From positions 124,001-188,000 of the forward strand of contig NZ_SCSK01000067.1 of assembly GCF_004297875.1 (NCBI RefSeq): a DNA stretch of 64,000 bases. The letters run 5' to 3'. Source of the DNA: Pandoraea sp. (GTDB lineage: Bacteria; Pseudomonadota; Gammaproteobacteria; Burkholderiales; Burkholderiaceae). The notes under the pieces are model-generated. The model saw nothing but the letters and a program-made list of their open reading frames with translations, searched no databases and was not told the origin of the DNA. This document shows positions 17,783 through 27,002 of the stretch, piece after piece (the first letter of the stretch is position 1; every line of letters starts with the position of its first letter). The position numbers and the translations under genes are program-made.

Positions 17783-19735
17783 TCAGGCGATCTTGTCGAT
17801 CGCTTCCTGTGCGTCGAGCCATGCGCTCTCGACCTCGGCCAGTCGGGCCATGACCTCGCCCTGGCGCTTCAGGCTATCGGTCAACAGCGTTTTGTTGGAT
17901 TCGTCGTAGGTGGCCGAGTCCGCCAGAATCGCGTCGAGCCGTTGCTTCTCCTGCTCGAGCTCGGCCAGTTCGTTCTCCAGCTTGGTAATCCTGTTTTGCA
18001 GCGGTTTGCGCAATTGGGTCAGCCGTTGCCGCTCCTCCGCCTCGGCGCGGCGCTGCTCCTTGCGGTTGGCGCCGGTGTCCGTCGCCGCGCTGGCCTCCGG
18101 TTTGGCCGCGGCGCGCATTGCGTTGCGTTTGGCGGCGGCGTCCTGCAGCAGCCAGTCGCGGTAGTCGTCCAGGTCGCCATCGAAGGGTTGCACGCGCCCG
18201 CCGGCGACCAGCAGGAATTGGTCGGTGGTGGCGCGCAGCAAATGCCGGTCGTGCGACACGAGAATCAAGGTGCCATCGAATTGCGCGAGCGCCATGGTCA
18301 ACGCATGGCGCGTTTCCAGGTCGAGGTGGTTGGTCGGCTCGTCCAGCAGCAGCAAATTCGGCTTTTGCCAGATGATCAGCGCCAATGCCAGCCGCGCTTT
18401 CTCGCCGCCTGAGAATGGAGCAATCGGCGCGCTTGCCATGTCGCCACGGAAATTGAATCCGCCGAGAAAATCGCGCAATTCCTGCTCGCGGGTATCCGGC
18501 GCCAGACGCGCCATATGCTGCAACGGGGAGTCGTCGTGGCGCAGCGTTTCGACCTGATGCTGCGCGAAGTAACCGATCTGCAGGCCTTTGCCGTGCTTGA
18601 CGCGGCCAGCCAGTGGCGCGAGCGTGCCCGCCAGTGTTTTGATCAGGGTCGATTTGCCCTGGCCGTTGGCGCCCAGCAAGCCGATGCGCTGCTCGTTTTG
18701 CACCGACAGTGTGACCGCCGGCAGGATGACTTTCTCGGCCATGGCGGCATCGCCGTCTTCGCCAACACGATAGCCGCAGCGCACGTCCTCGAGAACCAGC
18801 ATCGGGTTGGGCGCGGCGTTGGGTGCCCGGAATTCAAAAGTGAAGGGTGAGGCGACGTGAGCCGGCGCGATCAGTTCCATGCGCTCGAGCGCCTTGACCC
18901 GGCTCTGCGCTTGCCGAGCCTTGGTGGCCTTGGCCTTGAAACGGTTGATGAAGCTTTCCAGATGGGCGATGGTTTTTTGCTGCTTCTCATAGGCGTTTTG
19001 CTGCAGGGCGATCTGTTGAGCCCGCAGCACTTCGAATTGACTGTAGTTGCCGCCGTAGCGCTTGATCTGCTGATTTTCGATGTGCAGCGTCACATTGCAC
19101 ACGCCGTCTAGAAACTCGCGGTCGTGCGATATCACGATCAACGTGCCGGCATAGCGGCGCAGCCAGTCTTCGAGCCAGACGATCGCATCGAGGTCGAGGT
19201 GATTGGTGGGTTCGTCCAGCAGCAGCAGATCAGACGGACACATTAGAGCCTGCGCGAGGTTCAGCCGCATGCGCCAGCCGCCCGAAAAGCTGGCTACTGG
19301 CTGGCGTGTTTGCTCGAGCGTGAAGCCCAGCCCGAGCAGCAGCGCCTCGGCCCGCGCCGGCGCGGTATAACCGTCGACGTCGGCGAAGGCGGTATGCGCT
19401 TCCGCTTCGGCGTGGCCGTCGTGCCGGTGCTGGGCGGCTTCGATGGCGGCCTCGGCCGCGCGCAGTGCGGTATCGCCATCGAGCACGTAGTCGAGCGCAT
19501 TGCGCTCGACTGCCGGGGTCTCCTGCATGACGTGCGCGATGCGCCAGCTCGGCGGCATTGTCACCTCTCCGCCATCGGGATGCAGCGCGTCGCGCAATAG
19601 CGCGAAGAGTGTGGTTTTGCCGGCGCCGTTGGCGCCGATCAGTCCAACCGCCTCGCCGGGATTGATCAGCACCGAGGTGTTATCGAAAAGTGGCTTGGTG
19701 CCACGCGACAGGCTGAGGCGTTCGAATCGAATCAC
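17783..19735 (-). CDS. yheS: ABC-F family ATPase, YheS type
   Basis: A soluble double-ABC protein (650 aa) without membrane domains, of the translation-associated ABC-F group. Walker A motifs are GANGAGKTT (about 35) and GANGQGKST (about 355); signatures are FSGGWRMRLNLAQAL and FSGGEKARLALALI; both Walker B motifs read LLLLDEPTNHLDL. The linker with ATKARQAQSRVKALERMELI is close to that of E. coli YheS. A charged coiled-coil tail follows from about residue 540. Such proteins bind the ribosomal E site and help relieve stalls. It is followed (upstream on this strand) by cls. Confidence 0.92.
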   Translation of the reverse strand: MIRFERLSLSRGTKPLFDNTSVLINPGEAVGLIGANGAGKTTLFALLRDALHPDGGEVTMPPSWRIAHVMQETPAVERNALDYVLDGDTALRAAEAAIEAAQHRHDGHAEAEAHTAFADVDGYTAPARAEALLLGLGFTLEQTRQPVASFSGGWRMRLNLAQALMCPSDLLLLDEPTNHLDLDAIVWLEDWLRRYAGTLIVISHDREFLDGVCNVTLHIENQQIKRYGGNYSQFEVLRAQQIALQQNAYEKQQKTIAHLESFINRFKAKATKARQAQSRVKALERMELIAPAHVASPFTFEFRAPNAAPNPMLVLEDVRCGYRVGEDGDAAMAEKVILPAVTLSVQNEQRIGLLGANGQGKSTLIKTLAGTLAPLAGRVKHGKGLQIGYFAQHQVETLRHDDSPLQHMARLAPDTREQELRDFLGGFNFRGDMASAPIAPFSGGEKARLALALIIWQKPNLLLLDEPTNHLDLETRHALTMALAQFDGTLILVSHDRHLLRATTDQFLLVAGGRVQPFDGDLDDYRDWLLQDAAAKRNAMRAAAKPEASAATDTGANRKEQRRAEAEERQRLTQLRKPLQNRITKLENELAELEQEKQRLDAILADSATYDESNKTLLTDSLKRQGEVMARLAEVESAWLDAQEAIDKIA

Positions 19736-19780
19736 GGTACGGTCAAAATTGGTGAAACCCGTATTTTAGCGGGCGAGCAA

Positions 19781-21217
19781 TTACAGGATGGGAGCGAACA
19801 GCCGCGCGACGTGCATCGCGATGCGTCGCCAGAACGGCAAGCGGTAGTAGGCGTCAAGCGCCATCGGCCTGGCCTGGGCGAAATCGGTATCGAGCATGCG
19901 CTCGACGTTCTTGGCGAAGACGTCATCGACGGTCAATAGCATGATCTCGAAATTGAGCCGGAACGAGCGATTATCAAGATTGGCGCTGCCTACGGCGGCG
20001 GCGGCGTCGTCGATCAGCACGACCTTCTGGTGAACGAAGCCAGGCTGGTATTGATAGACCCGGATGCCGGCGCGTACCGCGTCGTAAGCGTATAGCGTGG
20101 TGGCCTCGAACACGACGTAGTGATCGCGTCGGCTTGGAATCAAGAGACGCACGTCGACGCCGCGCAGCACGGCCAGCCGTAGCGCCGAGAAAACTGCCTC
20201 GTCGGGGATGAAGTATGGCGTGGTGATCCAGATCCGCTGCCGGGCGGCATTGATGCACTCGACGAAAAACAGCGAGCAGGTCTCGAGCTGGTCGGCGGGG
20301 CCGCTGGGCACGACCTGGCAATGCATGCTGGCTCCGGAGGGCGCCGGCAGGCGCTTGACCGGTGGAATCTCGCCGGTGGCCCAATGCCAATCCTCCACAA
20401 AAGCGCGCTGAATACCAACCACGGCCGGCCCGGTGATGTCGATGTGCGTATCCCGCCAGGGCGACAAAGGCGGTTTTTGGCCGAGATATTCGATGCCGAC
20501 ATTGTGCCCGCCGATGAAGGCGCGGTCGCCGTCGATCACGACGATTTTGCGGTGATTGCGGAAATTGAGCTGAAAGCGGTTGAGGAAGCGCTTGATAAGG
20601 CCGCGCTGGGTGGCGAAAGCGTGTGCCCGGACTCCGCCGGCGCGCAGCGTCTCGGTGTACTGCGCAGGCAGATCGTAGCTGCCGATGCTGTCATACAGGA
20701 AATACACCCCGATGCCGGCGGCGGCGCGCTCAAGCAGAATCTGCTGCAATTCCCGGCCCAGCGCGTCGTCGTGCACGATGAAGAACTGCACGATGATGTA
20801 ACTGCGCGCCTGGCGCAGCGCATCGAATATGGCCGCGAAGGTCGCGTCGCCATTGACCAGCAGCCGCACGCCGTTGTTCGCGGTAAACGGCATGCCGGTC
20901 AGGCGCGTGAGCGCGCTGAACCCGACGTCATGACGCAACGCGCTCGCCTGACCGGCGTGCCAGTCGATTTCACCGACGCGCGAATGCATGACCCGGTTCT
21001 GCTGGCGACGCGCCTCGACGTAGCCGGAGAACTTGCTGCGCCCCAGGATCAGATAGGGAATCAGGGTGAAGTAAGGCGCGGCGAGCAGCGACACGGCCCA
21101 TGCGACCGCGCCTTGCGAGGTGCGCACCGTCAGGATGGCGTGGGCCGCGGCCAGTATGCCCAGCAGATGCAGCAGCGCGAGCAGCGATCCGAGATGAAAC
21201 GGCGTGAGCGACATCAT
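19781..21217 (-). CDS. cls: Cardiolipin synthase (phospholipase D family)
   Basis: A membrane-bound enzyme (478 aa) that makes cardiolipin by phosphatidyl transfer. Two N-terminal hydrophobic segments (about 5-30 and 35-60) anchor it. The two HKD motifs are complete: HRKIVVIDGDRAFIGGHN in the middle and HQKVVLIDDAAAAVGSANLDNRS in the C-terminal half. It starts 22 bases after prmB with two adjacent ATG codons and no clear ribosome binding site, so coupling to prmB is likely. Confidence 0.93.
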   Translation of the reverse strand: MMSLTPFHLGSLLALLHLLGILAAAHAILTVRTSQGAVAWAVSLLAAPYFTLIPYLILGRSKFSGYVEARRQQNRVMHSRVGEIDWHAGQASALRHDVGFSALTRLTGMPFTANNGVRLLVNGDATFAAIFDALRQARSYIIVQFFIVHDDALGRELQQILLERAAAGIGVYFLYDSIGSYDLPAQYTETLRAGGVRAHAFATQRGLIKRFLNRFQLNFRNHRKIVVIDGDRAFIGGHNVGIEYLGQKPPLSPWRDTHIDITGPAVVGIQRAFVEDWHWATGEIPPVKRLPAPSGASMHCQVVPSGPADQLETCSLFFVECINAARQRIWITTPYFIPDEAVFSALRLAVLRGVDVRLLIPSRRDHYVVFEATTLYAYDAVRAGIRVYQYQPGFVHQKVVLIDDAAAAVGSANLDNRSFRLNFEIMLLTVDDVFAKNVERMLDTDFAQARPMALDAYYRLPFWRRIAMHVARLFAPIL

Positions 21218-21239
21218 CTGGAGGGATTGGCTGTCGTGG

Positions 21240-22124
21240 TCACGGCAGCGCCGCGGCGTGCACCAAAAAGACCATGTCGTCGCCAGCGCTGGTGCTCAGC
21301 CACGTCATCTCCAGATCGGGGAAGGCCGCCTCGACGTGAGTGCGCTCGTGACCGACCTCGACCGCCAGCAAGCCGTCGGGCGTGAGCCATTGCCTGGCAT
21401 CGGCGATGATGCGCCGCACCACCGCCATGCCGTCGTTGCCGCCGGCCAGGGCCATGCGGGGCTCGTGTCGATATTCCGCAGGCAGGCTCTGCATTGCCTG
21501 GTCGTTGACATAGGGGGGGTTGGTCAGGATCAGGTCGTACCGCCTGGATGGCAGCGACGCGTACAGATCGCCTTTGTGCAAGGCGATGCGATCCTGCAAT
21601 TCGTAGTCCCTGACGTTGATCGCGGCGACTGCCAGGGCGTCGCCAGACAGGTCGACTGCATCGATGTGGGCCTGCGCGAATGCGTCCGCGGCCAGAATCG
21701 CCAGGCAACCGGAGCCGGTGCAGAGTTCAAGCACGTGACTAATCTGATCCGGCTGTGCGATCCAGGGAGCGAACTGATCCTGCAGCAATTCGCCGAGGAA
21801 GGAGCGCGGTACGATCACGCGCTCGTCGACGTAGAACCGGTAGCCGTGCATCCAGGCTTCATTGGTGATGTAGGCGGCGGGCACGCGCTCGCCGGCGCGC
21901 CGGTTGATGACCGACAACACGCGCTCGATTTCGGCCGGCAAGAGAGTCGCGTCGAGAAACGGATCGAGCGTGTCGAGCGGCAAATGCAGCGTGTGCAGGA
22001 CCAGGTAGGCGGCCTCGTCGTACGCCGACGCGCACCCGTGGCCGAATGCCAGCTTGGCTTCGGTAAAACGCGAGACGGCATAGCGCAACAGGTCGCGCAC
22101 CGTCGTGAAGGGATGGTCGGACAT
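21240..22124 (-). CDS. prmB: Ribosomal protein uL3 N5-glutamine methyltransferase PrmB
   Basis: A SAM-dependent methyltransferase (294 aa) that methylates a glutamine of ribosomal protein L3. The SAM motif is VLELCTGSGCLAIL and the catalytic NPPY motif is in LILTNPPYVND. The YRHEPRMALAGGNDG segment separates PrmB from the related PrmC. It lies between dapE and cls on the minus strand. Confidence 0.93.
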   Translation of the reverse strand: MSDHPFTTVRDLLRYAVSRFTEAKLAFGHGCASAYDEAAYLVLHTLHLPLDTLDPFLDATLLPAEIERVLSVINRRAGERVPAAYITNEAWMHGYRFYVDERVIVPRSFLGELLQDQFAPWIAQPDQISHVLELCTGSGCLAILAADAFAQAHIDAVDLSGDALAVAAINVRDYELQDRIALHKGDLYASLPSRRYDLILTNPPYVNDQAMQSLPAEYRHEPRMALAGGNDGMAVVRRIIADARQWLTPDGLLAVEVGHERTHVEAAFPDLEMTWLSTSAGDDMVFLVHAAALP

Positions 22125-22185
22125 GGACTTCTCCAGATGGACGTCGCCGGCGGCCGGCAGAGCGGAAGATCGTTATTGGGGAAAC

Positions 22186-23355
<1,170 letters not shown>

Positions 23356-23703
23356 TCAGAACAGCGCTTGATAGAGTTCGGGCTTGAAGCCGACGGTGAC
23401 GCGCCCGTGGGCAACCAATACGGGACGTTTGATCAGCGAGGGCTGGGCCGTCATCAGGGCGATCGCGCCGGCTTCGTCATTGGCGCTGGCCTGTTCGCCC
23501 GGCGTGAGTTTGCGCCAGGTGGTGCCGCGGCGATTGAGCAACGTCTCGAGCGGCACTTGTGTCAGCCAGTCCCGGAGCATGGCGGCGCTCACACCGGCTT
23601 TCTTGAAATCGTGGAATGTGTAGGCCACGCGCTGCTCGTCGAGCCAGACGCGGGCCTTTTTCACGGTGTCGCAATTGGGAATGCCGTGCAGCACCGCGCT
23701 CAT
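23356..23703 (-). CDS. ArsC/Spx-family protein (YffB-like)
   Basis: A small thioredoxin-fold protein (115 aa) of the ArsC/Spx family. The N-terminus GIPNCDTVKKARVWL has a single redox Cys rather than a CxxC pair, and RGTTWRKL and LIKRPVLV follow the family pattern. The correct start is the ATG at 23703; the longer ORF-track version reads through dapD in the wrong frame. It sits between dapD (2-base gap) and dapE (adjacent), an arrangement also known from E. coli yffB-dapE. True arsenate reductase activity is doubtful without other ars genes; a glutathione-dependent thiol role is possible. Confidence 0.88.
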   Translation of the reverse strand: MSAVLHGIPNCDTVKKARVWLDEQRVAYTFHDFKKAGVSAAMLRDWLTQVPLETLLNRRGTTWRKLTPGEQASANDEAGAIALMTAQPSLIKRPVLVAHGRVTVGFKPELYQALF

Positions 23704-23705
23704 GG

Positions 23706-24533
23706 TCAGTCGCCCCGCAGCAGTTCGTTGATGCCGGTCTTGGCACGGGTCTGGGCGTCGACTTTCTTGACGATGACTGCGCAGTAGAGGCTGTACTTGC
23801 CGTCCTTCGAAGGAAGGTTGCCCGGCACCACCACCGAGCCCGCCGGCACGCGGCCGTAATGCACCTCGCCGGTTTCGCGGTCGTAGATTTTGGTGGATTG
23901 GCCGATGTAGACGCCCATCGAGATAACCGAGTTTTCCTCGACGATGACGCCCTCGACGACCTCGGAGCGCGCGCCGATGAAGCAGTTGTCTTCGATGATC
24001 ACTGGATTGGCCTGCAGCGGCTCGAGCACGCCGCCGATACCGACGCCGCCCGACAGGTGCACGTTCTTGCCGATCTGCGCGCACGAGCCGACGGTAGCCC
24101 ACGTGTCGACCATCGTGCTTTCATCCACGTAGGCACCGATATTCACATACGAGGGCATCAGCACGACGTTGCGGGCGATGAACGAGCCGCGCCGGGCCAC
24201 CGCGGGGGGCACCACGCGAAAGCCGCCGGCCGCGAAATCTTCCGCGGTGTAATTGGCGAACTTGGTCGGCACCTTGTCGTAGAACTGCGAAAACCCGCCA
24301 GCCGGCATCGGCACGTTGTCTTCCAGGCGGAACGACAGCAGCACCGCCTTCTTGAGCCATTGGTTGACGATCCACTGGCCGTCTTTCTTTTCGGCCACGC
24401 GCAGTGTGCCCCGGTCGAGCTCGCCGAGTACGTGATTGACCGCTTCGCGCACGTCGGCCGGTGCGTTCTTGGCGGAGATCTCAGCGCGGTTGTCCCAGGC
24501 TTGGTCGATGATGTTTTGCAATTGTTGCGGCAT
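23706..24533 (-). CDS. dapD: Tetrahydrodipicolinate N-succinyltransferase DapD
   Basis: A left-handed beta-helix acyltransferase (275 aa) that succinylates tetrahydrodipicolinate using succinyl-CoA. Hexapeptide repeats fill the centre (for example [15 protein letters not shown] and [15 protein letters not shown]), and [14 protein letters not shown] follows. It has the standard length. It lies 24 bases after dapC and 2 bases before the arsC-like gene. Confidence 0.96.
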   Translation of the reverse strand: MPQQLQNIIDQAWDNRAEISAKNAPADVREAVNHVLGELDRGTLRVAEKKDGQWIVNQWLKKAVLLSFRLEDNVPMPAGGFSQFYDKVPTKFANYTAEDFAAGGFRVVPPAVARRGSFIARNVVLMPSYVNIGAYVDESTMVDTWATVGSCAQIGKNVHLSGGVGIGGVLEPLQANPVIIEDNCFIGARSEVVEGVIVEENSVISMGVYIGQSTKIYDRETGEVHYGRVPAGSVVVPGNLPSKDGKYSLYCAVIVKKVDAQTRAKTGINELLRGD

Positions 24534-24557
24534 GGTATGGATCGATGAAAAAAGAAA

Positions 24558-25760
24558 TTAAAGACTTCGGCAGCATTGCACGATGCGTTGAGCACCTTCG
24601 GTGCATTCGTCGACTTCTGCCACCAGCGCGATGCGTACGAAATTCTTTGCCGGGTTGGTCCCCTGGCTTTCCCGGCCAAGAAACGAGCCGGGCAGGACAG
24701 TCACATTGTAGTCGGCCAGCAGGCGCCGGGTGAATTCGGTATCCGACAGGCCGGTTCGCTGGTCGACGCGGGCCCACAAATAAAAGCCTGCGTCGGGCAT
24801 GGCGACGTCCAGTACTTCGCCCAGCAGCGGCGCGATCGTCTGGAATTTGCGCACATATTTGCTGCGGTTGAGCCGCACGTGGGCTTCGTCGCTCCAGGCG
24901 GCAATGCTGGCGGCCTGGATTGCCGGGCTCATCGCACAGCCATGATAGGTGCGGTAAAGCAGGAATTGCTTGAGCAGGGCCGCGTCACCCGCAACGAACC
25001 CGGAGCGCATGCCCGGCACGTTGGAGCGTTTGGAAAGGCTGGAAAACACCACCAGGCGGTCAAAATTCCGGCCCAACTGGTGCGCTGCCTCCAACCCGCC
25101 GAGCGGCGGGCGTTCTTCGTCGAAATAAATCTCGGAATAACATTCGTCGCTGGCGATGGTGAAGCCGTACTGGTCGGACAGCGCAAACAGTTTGCGCCAG
25201 TCGTCCAGGCCGAGTACCGCGCCGGTTGGATTGCCCGGCGAACAAACGAACAGCAACTGCACCTGTTGCCAAATTTCCGCTGGCACCGCATCGTAATCGG
25301 GCGCAAAATTGCGCGCCGGATCGCTGTTGGCGAAATAGGGTGTCGCCCCGGCCAGTAACGCCGCGCCTTCGTAAATCTGATAGAACGGATTGGGACACAG
25401 CACGAGCGCATTGGGCCGGCTGCCGTCGATCATTGCCTGGGCGAAGGAAAACAGTGCCTCGCGGGAGCCGTTGACCGGCAGCACCTCGGTCGCCGGGTTG
25501 ACGTTCGGCAGCCGGTAACGCTTTTCGAGCCAGCTGGCGATGGCTTGCCGCAAGGCCTCGGTGCCCTGCGTCGCCGGATAGCTGGACAAGCCGCCGAGCG
25601 CATCGCTCAGGGCTTCCTTGATGAACAGTGGGGTGGGATGCTTGGGCTCGCCAATGCCGAAACTGATGGGTTTAAAACCGGCCGCCGGCGTGATGTCTTG
25701 TACCAGGGCTCTGAGCTTCTCGAAGGGGTACGGCTGGAGTTTTGCGAGTAACGGATTCAC
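24558..25760 (-). CDS. dapC: Succinyldiaminopimelate transaminase DapC
   Basis: A fold-type I PLP aminotransferase (400 aa) that converts N-succinyl-2-amino-6-ketopimelate to N-succinyl-LL-DAP. Features are SFGIGEPKHPTP near residue 33, VCSPGNPTGAVL-type nucleotide-loop FVCSPGNPTG, and the PLP lysine in SSLSKRSNVPGMRSGF. The combination with dapD and dapE supports DapC over a general aspartate aminotransferase. The gene is first in the dap run. Confidence 0.93.
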   Translation of the reverse strand: MNPLLAKLQPYPFEKLRALVQDITPAAGFKPISFGIGEPKHPTPLFIKEALSDALGGLSSYPATQGTEALRQAIASWLEKRYRLPNVNPATEVLPVNGSREALFSFAQAMIDGSRPNALVLCPNPFYQIYEGAALLAGATPYFANSDPARNFAPDYDAVPAEIWQQVQLLFVCSPGNPTGAVLGLDDWRKLFALSDQYGFTIASDECYSEIYFDEERPPLGGLEAAHQLGRNFDRLVVFSSLSKRSNVPGMRSGFVAGDAALLKQFLLYRTYHGCAMSPAIQAASIAAWSDEAHVRLNRSKYVRKFQTIAPLLGEVLDVAMPDAGFYLWARVDQRTGLSDTEFTRRLLADYNVTVLPGSFLGRESQGTNPAKNFVRIALVAEVDECTEGAQRIVQCCRSL

Positions 25761-25839
25761 GGGCGATGAGAATTTTCGATCAATGCATCGGAGTGTTCAT
25801 GCCGACGCGCAGTGATAGCGCGAAATCGGCTAAACGAAA

Positions 25840-25845
25840 ATTATA
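25840..25845 (-). promoter_or_regulatory. Possible -10 element for dapC
   Basis: TATAAT on the minus strand, about 80 bases before the dapC ATG in an AT-rich patch. No good -35 element is seen at the expected distance, so the call is tentative. Confidence 0.3.
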
Positions 25846-25919
25846 CCGTGGTAAGGCGCCGCGGCGCTGAATGCCTGCGTCGATGGCGAGGCATTGGTCG
25901 GCTTTTTTTGGGGGGGGAC

Positions 25920-26882
25920 ATGACGGAAGCGGTTCGCTCGGCGCCGCCAGCGCCGGGGTGGGCGCCGGCACTGTCGATCCTGGTCGGATCGTCGGTATGG
26001 GGCATTTCGTGGTATCCGTATCGGATGCTGCTGACGTGGGGAATCTCCGCAGCGCTGGCGCAAGTGTTGACCGCGGTGGTGGCGACGCTATTTATCAGCG
26101 TGGTTTACTGGCGCAGGTTTTCGACGCTGCGCGCCTCATGGCTGCTGCCGGCTATTGGCCTGGCAGCCGGCGTGGCGAATATTTGTTTCATCTGGGGGAC
26201 CACCCACGGCTATGTGATGCGGGTTCTGCTGCTGTTTTACCTGAGCCCGGTGTGGACGGCCCTGCTGGCGCAATGGCTGCTGAGCGAGCGGCTCACCGTT
26301 GCTGGAGCGCTGCTCATCGCGTTGGCACTAAGCGGCGCCGCGCTGATGCTTTGGCCGGCCAAGGGCGGGTGGCCGGTACCGGCCACTCCGGCCGAGTGGA
26401 TGGGGCTACTGGCCGGGGCGGGGTTTGCGGCCAACAATGTGCTGGTGCGGCGAGCCAGCCAGGTATTGCCGGAGATGCGGGGAGAAATGCGCACCTGGGT
26501 AATGTTTGTCGGTTGTGTGGTCACTGGCGTGCTGTCATTGGGGATCATGCCCGAGGCCCTGGTCCACGGCGCTGTACCGGTGCCGCAACGCGTGCCTGCC
26601 GCGCTGGTGCTGCTCGCGCTGGGCGTGACGATCGCCGCCACCAATGTGATCGTTCAGTTCGGCCTGGCTCGGGTCGCTGCCAATCGCGCGGCACTGATCA
26701 TGCTGTTCGAGATTGTCGTGGCGGCAGTGTCCTCGTGGCTGATCGCGGGCGAAGTGCTCGGTTTGCGCGAAGTTGCCGGAGGTATTTGCATTGTTGCGGC
26801 AGGTGCTATCGCTGGTTTGTTGCCTGAGACCGCGCATCGCGATGCCGGGAAAAGGGCCCGAGCCGGGGATGCGATGGTATGA
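25920..26882 (+). CDS. EamA/DMT-family transporter
   Basis: An inner-membrane transporter of the drug/metabolite family (320 aa) with about ten hydrophobic spans arranged as two EamA repeats. The chosen start is the ATG at 25920 (MTEAVRSAPP), since the extra 36 residues of the longer ORF are basic and unlike a transporter start. A run of seven T and eight G lies just before the ATG, and the G-run must serve as the ribosome binding site. The substrate cannot be told from sequence. Confidence 0.85.
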   Translation: MTEAVRSAPPAPGWAPALSILVGSSVWGISWYPYRMLLTWGISAALAQVLTAVVATLFISVVYWRRFSTLRASWLLPAIGLAAGVANICFIWGTTHGYVMRVLLLFYLSPVWTALLAQWLLSERLTVAGALLIALALSGAALMLWPAKGGWPVPATPAEWMGLLAGAGFAANNVLVRRASQVLPEMRGEMRTWVMFVGCVVTGVLSLGIMPEALVHGAVPVPQRVPAALVLLALGVTIAATNVIVQFGLARVAANRAALIMLFEIVVAAVSSWLIAGEVLGLREVAGGICIVAAGAIAGLLPETAHRDAGKRARAGDAMV

Positions 26883-27002
26883 TTCACACCCATGAATCCG
26901 GCTCCCTGATGCTGCCCTGGCGCGATCAGGGCCGACAGGGTGTGCTGACGCTGCTGTGGGCGTGTCCAGCGTTTTTCCAATGACCGTATAAGCGAACCTG
27001 CC

